Shown: positions 36,256 through 45,008 of the stretch, piece after piece
Numbering within the stretch: the first letter of the stretch is position 1
Layout of the letters: each line of letters opens with the position of its first letter
Source of the DNA: Candidatus Mycobacterium wuenschmannii
Lineage (GTDB): Bacteria; Actinomycetota; Actinomycetes; Mycobacteriales; Mycobacteriaceae
Assembly: GCF_030252325.1 (NCBI RefSeq)
Contig: NZ_CP126981.1
Coordinates: 3,534,001-3,598,000 of the forward strand
Length of the DNA stretch: 64,000 bases
Direction: 5' to 3'
Made by a program: the position numbers and the translations under genes
Notes under the pieces: model-generated
What the model saw: the letters and a program-made list of their open reading frames with translations, nothing else
The model's database searches: none
What the model was told of the DNA's origin: nothing

Positions 36256-37100
36256 CCGCGCGCCGCCGGGTCCGCCGTGGCCTCGATCTTGGTCACCAGC
36301 GCGTCGGTGATAGTCAGCACGACGACCGCGAAGAGGCGTCGCTCGTCGAACGCCAGCAACACGGGTTGGCCGGCGGGACCGCTGACCACCGTCGCTCCCG
36401 GGCCGAGATAGCGCAGCAGGTTGACCGCGACGTCGTGCGGCCCGTGGTTGATCTGCGGGGGCGGCGCGGGATCGGCCAGGATCGTGCCGACACCCCACAC
36501 CGTCGGGTCGAGCACCTCGACCAGCGCCTGCAGGTCGCCGTCCGCACAGGCGGTGATGAACTTCTCGGTGACCCGCTGGTGCTCGATCGCCGAGACCTCG
36601 CCCGGCTTCGGTTGCGCGAGAGCGATTTTCGCCCGCGCCCGGCGGGCCAGCTGACGGCAGGTGCCCACCGGCCGGCCGACGGTCTCGGCGATCTCGTCGA
36701 ACGGCACCCCGAACACGTCGTGCAGCACGAACGACACTCGCTCGCCGGGGCTCAGCCGGCCCAGCACCTCGAACAGTGCCGTGCGCACCTCGTCGTCGAG
36801 CGTCACCCGCTCCGCCGGACCCGGCCCGGACCGGGCGTGCAGTGCGATCGCCGTCGCGTCGATGTCGCCGGGTCGTTCGTAGCGGGCCCGTGCCGACCGA
36901 ACCTGATCGAGACACAGCCGGCCCGCCACTACGGTCAGCCAGGCGCGAACATCCCCGATGGCGTCGATGTCGGCCCGCGATAGCCGTAGAAAGGCCTCCT
37001 GCGCAACGTCTTCCGCGTCGCCGACGTCGCCGAGCATCTGGTAGGCGAGGTTCACCAGATACGGGCGGTGCCCCCGCCACGCTTGCGCGATATTGCTCAT
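36252..37100 (-). CDS. sigI: ECF RNA polymerase sigma factor, SigI-like
   Basis: A 282-residue extracytoplasmic-function sigma factor. Region 2 runs about residues 10-75 (YLVNLAYQMLGDVGDAEDVAQEAFLRL) and region 4 about 115-165 (LSPGERVSFVLHDVFGVPFDEIAETVG). A C-terminal SnoaL/NTF2-like domain (residues 175-275) replaces a separate anti-sigma factor. Overall sequence is closest to my recollection of M. tuberculosis SigI. It converges with the MinD-like gene (4-base overlap) and diverges from an NmrA-like gene across a strong inverted repeat. Gene symbol is by similarity, not proof of orthology. Confidence 0.85.
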   Translation of the reverse strand: MSNIAQAWRGHRPYLVNLAYQMLGDVGDAEDVAQEAFLRLSRADIDAIGDVRAWLTVVAGRLCLDQVRSARARYERPGDIDATAIALHARSGPGPAERVTLDDEVRTALFEVLGRLSPGERVSFVLHDVFGVPFDEIAETVGRPVGTCRQLARRARAKIALAQPKPGEVSAIEHQRVTEKFITACADGDLQALVEVLDPTVWGVGTILADPAPPPQINHGPHDVAVNLLRYLGPGATVVSGPAGQPVLLAFDERRLFAVVVLTITDALVTKIEATADPAARG

Positions 37101-37126
37101 GAGTTCACGACGATCCGGGTGGGCGA

Positions 37127-37153
37127 AAAGTTACACGGCGCCGTCGTAACTTT
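37127..37153. promoter_or_regulatory. 27-bp inverted repeat between sigI-like and NmrA-like genes
   Basis: AAAGTTAC (37127-37134) and GTAACTTT (37146-37153) are perfect inverse copies, and the centre holds the palindrome ACGGCGCCGT. It lies 27 bases from the sigma gene start and about 50 bases before the NmrA-like start. A dimeric regulator controlling both genes is likely. Confidence 0.7.
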
Positions 37154-37205
37154 CCCATCTGCGGGCCCGTCCTTGTCTGAAAAGCATGTCGATAAGGAGA
37201 CCATC

Positions 37206-38039
37206 ATGACCATCGTCGTCACCGGTGCGACCGGCAACGTCGGACGCCCACTGGTATCGCTGCTCGCCGCGGCGGGCGCTCGGGTGCGCGCCGTCACGCG
37301 CGCACCGCAGACCGCCGGATTTCCCGACGGCGTGGCTGCGGCGGCCTCCGTTTTCGATGCGCTGCCCGGGGCGACCGCCGTGTTCCTCAATTCGCGCGCG
37401 TTGGGGGACGACCTCGCCGACGTGGTGGCGGCGGCGCGCCGCAACGGGGTCCGCACCCTGGTCGCACTGTCGGCGATCAACGCCGACGGCGACTTCGACC
37501 GGCAGCCGTCGCGGGTGCGCGGCGACCGCAACAAGGAGGTCGAGGAACTCTGCGTCGACTCCGGTCTGGCGTGGGTGAGCCTGCGGCCGTCGGTCTTCGC
37601 GACCAACTTCGCCGGCATGTGGGGCGCGCAGATCCGCGCGGGCGACGTCGTCGGTGGGCCGTACGCCGACGCGTCCAGCGCCCCCATCGTCGAGGTCGAC
37701 ATCGCCGCCGTGGCGGCCCGCGCCTTGCTCACCGATGAGTTTGTCGGACAACGGATCCCACTCACCGGGCCGCAGGCGCTGACCAACACCGAGCTGGTCG
37801 ACGTCATCGGCACCGTCTTGGGTCGCTCGTTGCGTTACCTCGAGGCACCGCCGGCCGTCGTGCGCGAGCGCTTCGTCAGCATCGGCCTGGGTGCGGACTT
37901 CGCCGACGCCTACATCGCGATGCAGGCCGCCGCCGTCGGCACGCCGGCGCTGGTCACCCACGACGTCGAGAAGATCACCGGCCGGCCCGCGACGCCGTTT
38001 GCGGCATGGGTGTCCGACAACCGCCACCTGTTCGCCTAG
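37206..38039 (+). CDS. NmrA-like NAD(P)-binding protein
   Basis: A 277-residue atypical short-chain dehydrogenase. The Rossmann motif is ITIVVTGATGNVGRPLVSLL at the N-terminus, in TGATGNVG form. No Tyr-x-x-x-Lys catalytic pair is obvious, as usual in NmrA-like sensors and quinone reductases. The C-terminal part carries TGPQALTNTELVDVIG, like other NAD(P)H-binding QOR2-type proteins. AAGGAG lies 7 bases before the ATG. Divergent from the sigma factor, so it may belong to its regulon. Confidence 0.9.
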   Translation: MTIVVTGATGNVGRPLVSLLAAAGARVRAVTRAPQTAGFPDGVAAAASVFDALPGATAVFLNSRALGDDLADVVAAARRNGVRTLVALSAINADGDFDRQPSRVRGDRNKEVEELCVDSGLAWVSLRPSVFATNFAGMWGAQIRAGDVVGGPYADASSAPIVEVDIAAVAARALLTDEFVGQRIPLTGPQALTNTELVDVIGTVLGRSLRYLEAPPAVVRERFVSIGLGADFADAYIAMQAAAVGTPALVTHDVEKITGRPATPFAAWVSDNRHLFA

Positions 38040-38047
38040 GAGACAAC

Positions 38048-38500
38048 GTGTCTGATCCCCGTCCACCGCGTTACCTCAAGCCGATGAACAAGCTGATGAT
38101 GGCGGTGCAGCGGCTCGGCATTCCGACCGGGCCCGCGATGGTGCTGACCGTGCCCGGGCGCAGGTCGGGCAAGCCGCGCAGCACGCCGATGACGCCGTTT
38201 CGCTACGACGGCGGTCTTTACGTTGTCGCCGGCTATCCCGGCGCGGACTGGGCGGCCAACGCCCGGGCCGCCGGCGCCGGCACGCTCAGTCGTGGCCGCC
38301 GGTCACGCCCGGTACGCATCGTGGAACTGACTGCCGCACAGGCCCGTCCGATTCTCCGGGCGTTTCCCGCCGAGGTGCCCGTCGGTGTCAGTTTCGCCAA
38401 GAGTTCGGGCATGGTGGTCGACGGGACGCCTGAGGAGTTCGAGGCGTTGGCCGGACGCATCGCGGTGTTCCGCTTCGATGCGCTCAGCGGTCAAAGCTGA
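38048..38500 (+). CDS. Deazaflavin (F420)-dependent nitroreductase-family protein
   Basis: A 150-residue split-barrel protein of the Ddn/DUF385 group. Typical features are PMNKLMMAVQRLGIPTGPAMVLTVPGRRSGKPRSTPMTPF and the GGLYVVAGYPGADWAANARA segment. Members bind F420 and reduce quinones or nitro compounds. GTG at 38048 lies eight bases after the NmrA-like stop, so the pair is an operon. The 3' end overlaps eccA2 by 10 bases. Confidence 0.88.
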   Translation: MSDPRPPRYLKPMNKLMMAVQRLGIPTGPAMVLTVPGRRSGKPRSTPMTPFRYDGGLYVVAGYPGADWAANARAAGAGTLSRGRRSRPVRIVELTAAQARPILRAFPAEVPVGVSFAKSSGMVVDGTPEEFEALAGRIAVFRFDALSGQS

Positions 38501-40338
38501 ACCGGCACATGCTTTTCCGCACAGGCGTCGGTGACGGCCGCGACGACATCCTGGGTGCGCAGGGTCTCGAGATCCTCCACCGTCACCGAGCCCTTGTCGG
38601 TGCGGTGCTGGGCGGCGACCCGGGAATCGCGCAGCCGCTCGGCCCGCTCGACGACGTTGCGGGCGAACCGTCCGTTCTGCATGACGTCGATGCCGTGCGT
38701 ACCGTCCGGCGCAAGGTAGGCGCGTAATGTCTTGCAGGCCATGTTCAATGCCTCACGAGCGGCGGGCTCGATGACCGTCGCGCGGGGCTCGCCATAACGG
38801 ACGGCGATCTCGACCAGCTCGTCGGGCGCATACGAGGCGAACCGAAGCTTGCGGTTGAACCGGCCCGCCAAACCCGGGTTGACGGTGAGGAATTCGTCGA
38901 CTTCCTTCTCGTATCCCGCGCCGATGAAGCAGAAGTCGAACCGGTGCACCTCGAGCGCGACCAGAAGTTGGTTCACCGCCTCCATGCCGATCATGTCCGG
39001 GCGGCCGTCGTGGTGCCGCTCGACCAGGCTGTAGAACTCGTCCATGAACAGGATGCGCCCGAGCGAACGGGCAATCAGCTCATTGGTTTTCGGGCCGGAT
39101 GCGCCGATGTGCTCGCCACAGAAGTCGGCGCGCTTGACCTCGATGATCTCCGGGTGGCGCACGATGCCCAGGCCGGCGTAGATCTTGCCCAACGCCTCGG
39201 CGGTCGTCGTCTTACCGGTACCGGGCGGACCCACGAGCAGCATGTGGTTGGTCTGGTTGGTGACCGGCAGACCGGCCGCCATCCGCAGGGCGCGGACCTC
39301 GATCTGGTCCTCGAGTTCGGCCACGGCCCGCTTGACCTCGCTGAGGCCCACCTGGTTGTTCAGCAGCGCGCGGCCCTCGGTCAGCAACTCCTCGCGGCGC
39401 TCCTCGTTCTCCTCGTCGCGGCGATCAGACGCCGACCGCTCGGTGGAGACATCCCATTTGTTGCTGCGGGTGTTGATCGTCTCCTCGTCGGTGACCACCA
39501 GTTGCAGCTGCTGATCGGCGAGCGCGTCCTTGGCGGGTTCGATGAGGGCGCCGTTGATGGTCGCCTTGGACAGCCAGATCTGGGCCTTGTCCTCTTCGTC
39601 GAGCTGACGGTGTGCCATGCCTCGGACGTATGCGAGATCGGCTGCGATCAAAGGGAATTCGTTCGGGTCGATCGCCGTCACCGCGGTGTCGGTCAACTGG
39701 TGGCGCCGCGCCTCGGACGCACCGCCGGCGCGCATGTCGACCCGGTCCGCCCAGTCCAGCGCGACGCGGGCCTGACCGAGGTGCGCCGCGGCGTGGGCCG
39801 CCAGCGCGTTGGTCGCCGCGGTCACCGCCGACATGATGATGGCCTGCGGTGGCAGGATGGTCGCCGCCACCGAGATCACGTCCGGCCAACGCTGGGTGGC
39901 GAACATCAGGTAGGCCCGCACGTACTGCTGCCACTGGTGGTTCTCCCAGGTGTCCAGCAGCGCCGAATCCTTGAGCAGCGCTTCGGCTTTCTCGTACTGA
40001 CCGTCGTCGACCAGCGCGCTGGCCAGCGCCAGACCCGCGTGCGAAGACTCGGTGACCGAAATGGCCAGGTACGGGCCGGCTTTGATGGACGCGGACAGGC
40101 GCACGCCCAGCCGGTTGGTCTCGCGATGCAGCCGGGCGCCGTAGGCGTACAGCTGCTGCAACGAGGCGAGCTCGGTATCACCGGCCGCGATCCGGCCCAG
40201 CCAGGCGTCCGCCATCGACGGATCGATCTCGGTGGCCTCGCGAAAACGCACCTGCGCGGCGTCCTCGTCGCCGTCGAACAGGTCCATCGCCTGGTCGAAC
40301 CGCTTGCGGGCGGCGGCGGTGGTGGTCGCGCTGGTCAT
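38491..40338 (-). CDS. eccA2: ESX-2 cytosolic AAA ATPase EccA2
   Basis: A 615-residue protein. Residues 10-290 are a TPR-like helical domain that in EccA proteins contacts substrates; residues 330-610 are a CbxX/CfxQ AAA+ domain with Walker A GPPGTGKTT at 370-378 and Walker B ILFMDEFYSL (D433, E434). EccA hexamers help recruit or release Esx, PE and PPE substrates. Last gene of the ESX-2 locus, starting 13 bases after eccE2. Assignment to ESX-2 rests on gene order, which matches Rv3884c-Rv3895c. Confidence 0.94.
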   Translation of the reverse strand: MTSATTTAAARKRFDQAMDLFDGDEDAAQVRFREATEIDPSMADAWLGRIAAGDTELASLQQLYAYGARLHRETNRLGVRLSASIKAGPYLAISVTESSHAGLALASALVDDGQYEKAEALLKDSALLDTWENHQWQQYVRAYLMFATQRWPDVISVAATILPPQAIIMSAVTAATNALAAHAAAHLGQARVALDWADRVDMRAGGASEARRHQLTDTAVTAIDPNEFPLIAADLAYVRGMAHRQLDEEDKAQIWLSKATINGALIEPAKDALADQQLQLVVTDEETINTRSNKWDVSTERSASDRRDEENEERREELLTEGRALLNNQVGLSEVKRAVAELEDQIEVRALRMAAGLPVTNQTNHMLLVGPPGTGKTTTAEALGKIYAGLGIVRHPEIIEVKRADFCGEHIGASGPKTNELIARSLGRILFMDEFYSLVERHHDGRPDMIGMEAVNQLLVALEVHRFDFCFIGAGYEKEVDEFLTVNPGLAGRFNRKLRFASYAPDELVEIAVRYGEPRATVIEPAAREALNMACKTLRAYLAPDGTHGIDVMQNGRFARNVVERAERLRDSRVAAQHRTDKGSVTVEDLETLRTQDVVAAVTDACAEKHVPVQL

Positions 40339-40351
40339 TGCGCCGCGCCTC

Positions 40352-41884
40352 CTATTCCACTGCTTCGAGCTCGGATGTCCTCAGGTTCGTCGGCTCCGAC
40401 GAGATGTAACGATTCTCGGCGCGGAACAACTCGACCTCAACCGTATGCAGTTGACCGGCCGCAGTCACATCGACGGTCGCCGGGCCGATCTGGGTGATGA
40501 GCACATCGGCCGATCCGCGATAGGGCGTGCCCGGTTCGCCGATCGAGATCAGGGTGTTCGGCCGCGGCGCCGGAGTGATGGTGCCGTCGACCACGCTGAC
40601 CGTGGTGCCGGCCATCGGCCGGACCTGCGGGCCGACCGCGATGTCGGGCATCCGCACGCTGGCCCAGCGCTGCTGGTCGCGGGTGTGCACGGTGACCCGC
40701 TCGCCGGCTCCGGCCAGCCGCACCACGATGCGTTTGGCGAGCGCGTCCTGCGCGGCGATGTGCACCCGGCTGAACTCGCCCGGGTCGTCCAGCGGCAGCG
40801 TCAACCGGTTACCGGCGTCGACCTTGCCCAGCAGCACGCCGGACGGCCCGATCGGGATCACCAGCGGTGTCGTCAGCACGCCGCGGCGCAGGCCGTGCAG
40901 CACCGGCATCGGCCCGCAGAGGTTCGCGGCGATCGCGCGAGCCTGCTCCCCCGGCAGCGTCTTGAGGATCACGCTCGGCGGCGCGGTCGGCGGCTGCGCG
41001 GTGCGCACGGTGACCGTGGCGGTCATGCTGCCGTCGCCGAAAACCGTGATGTTCTGGATGATTCCGTCGGCCCGCAGCGCCCACGCATGCTCGAGGCTCT
41101 CCGCGGTGATGTCGTTCGGCCGGTACCAGTACGACGTCAGCCAGCCGCCCTCGCCGCGCGCGGTCCGCCAGCGCTGGTGGTGGGCGTTGAGCGCCGTCGA
41201 CCCCAGCCGGCGTTCCAGCTCGACGATGTCGGTGGCGGTCGCGACCTTGGCACGGATGCCGTGCTGCCGCAACGCCGCGGCAATGCGCTGCGCGGCGGCC
41301 AGCGTCGCGGTGCCCACCGAGGTACGCCATTGCAGCGCACCGGCATTGGGCAGTCCGAGGATCCGCACGATCAGCCAGGTCTCGCGCTGGCCGGCGTAGG
41401 GCGGTGTACCGATCAGCGTGTCGTACACCCGCGGGTAGTCACCGCTGCTGCGGCGCCGGGCGCCGACGGTGACCACGCTGATCGATTCGACGGACAGGCC
41501 GAGGCTTTGATGCAGCAGCGGCAGCAACTCGGCGACGTCGACGGTGTTCTCGGTGAAGGTCGCCGTCGAGCCGGTGAACAGCGTCGGCCGGTGCGCCTTG
41601 CCGAGCAGTTGCACCGCCACCACCGCGACGCCGTCCTGGTAACGGACGCCACCACCGGATCGGTCGTTGGCCACGGTGATCGGCTCGCTGAGCGTGATGG
41701 CCCGCTTGCGCTGCCGCCACAGCATCAGCCACGACCAGGCGGGCTGGCGCCACCACCGGATGACTCCGGCCGCGATGCCGATCACCACACCGCCCGCGGC
41801 GCCGGGGTATCCGCCGAACGTCCAGCCGATCAGGCCGAGGGCGAAGATTCCGACGATGATCGCCAGCCGGATGGTAGCCGTCAT
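40352..41884 (-). CDS. eccE2: ESX-2 membrane component EccE2
   Basis: A 510-residue protein. Two N-terminal membrane helices (about residues 5-20 and 25-42, IRLAIIVGIFALGLIGWTFGG then AGGVVIGIAAGVI) precede a long cytosolic domain, the plan of EccE proteins. EccE lies on the outside of the type VII membrane complex and touches EccB, EccC, EccD and MycP. The ATG overlaps the stop of mycP2 (41881-41884), implying coupling. The sequence is variable in the family, so the call depends on topology and position. Confidence 0.9.
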   Translation of the reverse strand: MTATIRLAIIVGIFALGLIGWTFGGYPGAAGGVVIGIAAGVIRWWRQPAWSWLMLWRQRKRAITLSEPITVANDRSGGGVRYQDGVAVVAVQLLGKAHRPTLFTGSTATFTENTVDVAELLPLLHQSLGLSVESISVVTVGARRRSSGDYPRVYDTLIGTPPYAGQRETWLIVRILGLPNAGALQWRTSVGTATLAAAQRIAAALRQHGIRAKVATATDIVELERRLGSTALNAHHQRWRTARGEGGWLTSYWYRPNDITAESLEHAWALRADGIIQNITVFGDGSMTATVTVRTAQPPTAPPSVILKTLPGEQARAIAANLCGPMPVLHGLRRGVLTTPLVIPIGPSGVLLGKVDAGNRLTLPLDDPGEFSRVHIAAQDALAKRIVVRLAGAGERVTVHTRDQQRWASVRMPDIAVGPQVRPMAGTTVSVVDGTITPAPRPNTLISIGEPGTPYRGSADVLITQIGPATVDVTAAGQLHTVEVELFRAENRYISSEPTNLRTSELEAVE

Positions 41885-43530
41885 CGCTCGCGCCGAGCCC
41901 GCGCGACAAGAGAGGCGATCAGCGCCGCAGCGACCACCAGACCGGCGAACACCACGGCGACGGTGCGGGCCCGGTGGTCCGGCGGGGGCGGTGGCGCGGC
42001 CGGCACGATGACGCGGCTTTGCGAGCCGGGTGCCAGACGGTCGCCTGGTGGCACGTTGAAGGTCAGCGCCGCAACCGGATCGACGACGCCATAGCCGACC
42101 TGGTTGTCCACGCCGCGCGGCGGGTTGTGCGCCGTCTGCAGGATGCGATTGACGATCTGGTGCGCCGTCAGAGCCGGGTACTTGGCCCGCACCAGGGCGG
42201 CGACGCCGCTGACGTAGGCCGCCGAGAAGCTGGTCCCCCAGAACGGGTTGTTCTTCTCACCGGGGTGCAGCGGCGGGTAGGCGTTGACCGGCAGACCGGT
42301 CTGTGGCGAGAGGCCGATGATGCCGACGCCGGGTGCGGCGGCGGCCACCCACGGCCCGGAGAGGCTCTTGCTCACCGGCGCGCCGGTGTTGTCGACGGCG
42401 CCGACGGAGAGCACGTAGTCGGAGAACCACGACGGTGACGAGACGGTTTTGACCTGGTGCCAGTCGCGCGGGTCGGCGGTGTCGAGCGGATCGAAGCCGG
42501 GGTTCTGGGCGCACTCATCCTCGCCCTCGTTGCCGGCGGCGGCGACGATCACGGCGTCCTTCACCGTCGCCGCGTACCAGACGGCGGCCCCAATCGCGCT
42601 CTGGTCCAACGGATCCGCCGCCGACAGGCAGGCGGTGACGCTGATGTTGATCACCTTGGCACCCATGTTGGCCGCGTGCACGATGGCACTGGCCAGGGTC
42701 GCGATGGTGCCGGCCTTCTTGCGGGCTTGAGTGTCACCGCCGCCCATGCGCTCGAGTTCGTAGGCTCGCGAGGACTGGCGGATGGAGATGATCCGCGCGT
42801 GCGGCGCGACGCCGGCGACGCCGTCGGGTGCGCCGGGCGGCAGGCCCGGTACCTCGGGGTCGTCCGGTGCGCTAGGCGCCGGGTCGCCGGGTCCGTTCGA
42901 CGGCTCGTCGCCCGGGGGCGGCGGAGGTGGCGGTGCGGCGGGCTTGGTCTCGGTGATCGTCACGGCCGGCGGGGGTGCGGGCGGCGCGATCGGCGGGGGC
43001 GGGCCACCCGGCGGCGGTGGTGCGGCGATCGCCGGCGGCGGGCCGGCGGGCGGCGGGAACGCCGGGACCGACGGCATCGCTGCGGGCATCGGAATGCCTT
43101 GCGGCGCAGCGGCGATCAGCGATGCGACAACGGTGCCGTGCGAGTCGCAGTCCATCAACCCGTCGCCGCTCATGATGTAGTCGCCGCCGGGGATAACGGG
43201 CAGTCGCGGAAAGGGGTTGACGCCCGTGTCGATCACCGCGACGGGCACGCCGTTGCCGGTGGAGTACTGCCACGCCTTGGCGATGTTGAGCAGCGTGAAA
43301 CCGGGCGCGGTGACGGCGACATTCGGGTCGGCGACGGTGATCGTGCGCGCGCAGATGTTGCTCTGTCGCATCGGCGCCTCCGGGCCCGGCTTGCCGTCCG
43401 GCGGAACCCGGGCCGGGTCGACGGCTGGCGGTGGAATCGCTTGCGCCGCAGGCAAAGTCGTGGGCACGCCGACCAGCAGGCCGACCATGGTCAGGGCGGA
43501 GACCCGCCGCGCGATCGTGGCCGGCCTCAT
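41881..43530 (-). CDS. mycP2: ESX-2 mycosin protease MycP2
   Basis: A 549-residue subtilisin-like protease anchored in the membrane. Signal peptide at residues 1-32. Catalytic triad D101 (VAVIDTGVNPF), H131 (DSHGTVV) and S434 (GTSFSAAYVSG), with the oxyanion Asn in VIVAAAGNEGED. A long Pro-rich insert at about 148-236 separates His from the rest and is longer than in many mycosins. C-terminal membrane helix about 525-545 (VAVVFAGLVVAAALIASLVA). The ATG shares ATGA with the eccD2 stop. Confidence 0.95.
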   Translation of the reverse strand: MRPATIARRVSALTMVGLLVGVPTTLPAAQAIPPPAVDPARVPPDGKPGPEAPMRQSNICARTITVADPNVAVTAPGFTLLNIAKAWQYSTGNGVPVAVIDTGVNPFPRLPVIPGGDYIMSGDGLMDCDSHGTVVASLIAAAPQGIPMPAAMPSVPAFPPPAGPPPAIAAPPPPGGPPPPIAPPAPPPAVTITETKPAAPPPPPPPGDEPSNGPGDPAPSAPDDPEVPGLPPGAPDGVAGVAPHARIISIRQSSRAYELERMGGGDTQARKKAGTIATLASAIVHAANMGAKVINISVTACLSAADPLDQSAIGAAVWYAATVKDAVIVAAAGNEGEDECAQNPGFDPLDTADPRDWHQVKTVSSPSWFSDYVLSVGAVDNTGAPVSKSLSGPWVAAAAPGVGIIGLSPQTGLPVNAYPPLHPGEKNNPFWGTSFSAAYVSGVAALVRAKYPALTAHQIVNRILQTAHNPPRGVDNQVGYGVVDPVAALTFNVPPGDRLAPGSQSRVIVPAAPPPPPDHRARTVAVVFAGLVVAAALIASLVARARRER

Positions 43531-45008
43531 CGCATGCGCACCCAGTTGAACAGCCCACCGATCCATGCGGCCAGCGGCAGAGCGGCGATGATCGCCGCGA
43601 TCTCGAGCCACTCGGCGATCATCCGGACCAGCGGGGTGAACCGGGTGATCGGCACCAGCAGCGCCGCCACCAGCCCGGCCGCACCGAACCCGGCGAGGAT
43701 CAACGCGCCCCACAGCACCGCGTCGGACGCGGCCGCCGGGGCGTGCCAGGCGTACTTGATCACCCCGACACAGGTGGCCGCGGCGGCGCCGACGACCAGG
43801 GCGACGGCCTGTCGCTTGTCGGCGAACGCGCGCCCCCGGCTGATGAAGATCAGGACGAACAGCGCGACCAGGGCCACCGCGTAGCCGCTGCGGTGCTGGC
43901 CGGGCATCAACGTGGCCCACACCGCCGCGGGCAGCGCGATGCTCGCGCCGATGCAGATGCCGGTGAGCACGTTGTTGGCACGGACCGCCGAGGCGGCGAT
44001 CTGGGCGCCGCGCGGGGTGGTGTCCGGGCTCAACTCCTCTTCGGCGGCCTCCTCCACCGGCGACACCGCGTCGACCGGGAGACCGGCGCTGCGCCGGAAC
44101 AGGTCGCGCCCGGTCACCGAACCGAAGTACGGCGGGCGGATCCGCGCCGACCAGAGAGCGATGGTCGGGGCCAGGGTCAGCAGAAACAGCAGCACGACCA
44201 GCGTGGACATGCCGAGCCACTGCGCCGGGACCGGCCGCCACATCCGGGCCGCGGCGATCACTCCCCCGAGCCCGCACAGCGTCACCGCCGTCGCGGCGAT
44301 GTTGACGAAGCGTCCCGTGAAGACAGCGACCGCGGAGGTCAGCATCGCCGCGGCCAGCGCCGCGATGAACAGGTGGGCCGCCCCGACCGGGCCCGGCGCG
44401 GCGGCGCCCAGGCTGACCGACAGCAGGGGCACCGAGATCCAGGCGAAGCCGCCGATCAGGTCCGTGCGAAGGGGCCACCAGCGTGCGGCGACCGCGGCGG
44501 CGCCGATGACCAGCATGCCCAGCACACCAGTCACGATGGCCGGTGCCATCGAGTCGCTCGCGGCCCGGGTCCGTAGGGCCAGGGCCAGCACCGCTGCCGA
44601 GATCATCGCCAGGATCGCCAGCGACGTGTGGGCGGCGGTGGCTGCCGTCACCGGCTCGAACAGCCGCTTTCCGACCCGGGCCAGACCGGTCGACAACGAC
44701 TCGTATTGCGGCTCGAAGGAATCGCCCTCGACCGCGGGCACCAGCACCAGCGTGGCGCCATCTTCGACGCCGAGTTCGTCGAGCGTCTTGGTGACGTCGA
44801 GGCGCACGCCGTTGGCTTTGTGCAGTTCGTAGCCGATGCCGGATTCCAGTCCGGTGAGGCCGCGGCGTTTGAGCTCGTCGTTGAGCAATTCGACGATGTT
44901 GTCGACGAAGACCTCGACCGGCACGGAGGCCGGATACACCTGTGAGACAAGGTGTTCGCCACATACCACTGCAACTGCGCAGCGCGCAGGGAATGCGACC
45001 TTCGCCAT
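43527..45008 (-). CDS. eccD2: ESX-2 membrane channel component EccD2
   Basis: A 493-residue protein. The first 100 residues are a ubiquitin-like domain (VAFPARCAVAVVCGEH, then LGVEDGATLVLVPAVEGDSFEPQ); eleven membrane helices follow from residue 120 to the end. EccD dimers form the large membrane vestibule of the secretion complex. The ATG overlaps the stop of the MinD-like gene upstream (TAATG), so the cluster from the MinD-like gene to eccE2 is continuously coupled. Confidence 0.94.
   Translation of the reverse strand: MAKVAFPARCAVAVVCGEHLVSQVYPASVPVEVFVDNIVELLNDELKRRGLTGLESGIGYELHKANGVRLDVTKTLDELGVEDGATLVLVPAVEGDSFEPQYESLSTGLARVGKRLFEPVTAATAAHTSLAILAMISAAVLALALRTRAASDSMAPAIVTGVLGMLVIGAAAVAARWWPLRTDLIGGFAWISVPLLSVSLGAAAPGPVGAAHLFIAALAAAMLTSAVAVFTGRFVNIAATAVTLCGLGGVIAAARMWRPVPAQWLGMSTLVVLLFLLTLAPTIALWSARIRPPYFGSVTGRDLFRRSAGLPVDAVSPVEEAAEEELSPDTTPRGAQIAASAVRANNVLTGICIGASIALPAAVWATLMPGQHRSGYAVALVALFVLIFISRGRAFADKRQAVALVVGAAAATCVGVIKYAWHAPAAASDAVLWGALILAGFGAAGLVAALLVPITRFTPLVRMIAEWLEIAAIIAALPLAAWIGGLFNWVRMR

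Noticed and set aside
40232..42094. 620-residue plus-strand frame
   Set aside because: Antisense to eccE2 and the start of eccA2; no domain.
43531..44964. N-terminal extension of MycP2 by over 400 residues
   Set aside because: The extension is a shadow of eccD2; the signal peptide starts at the ATG at 43530.
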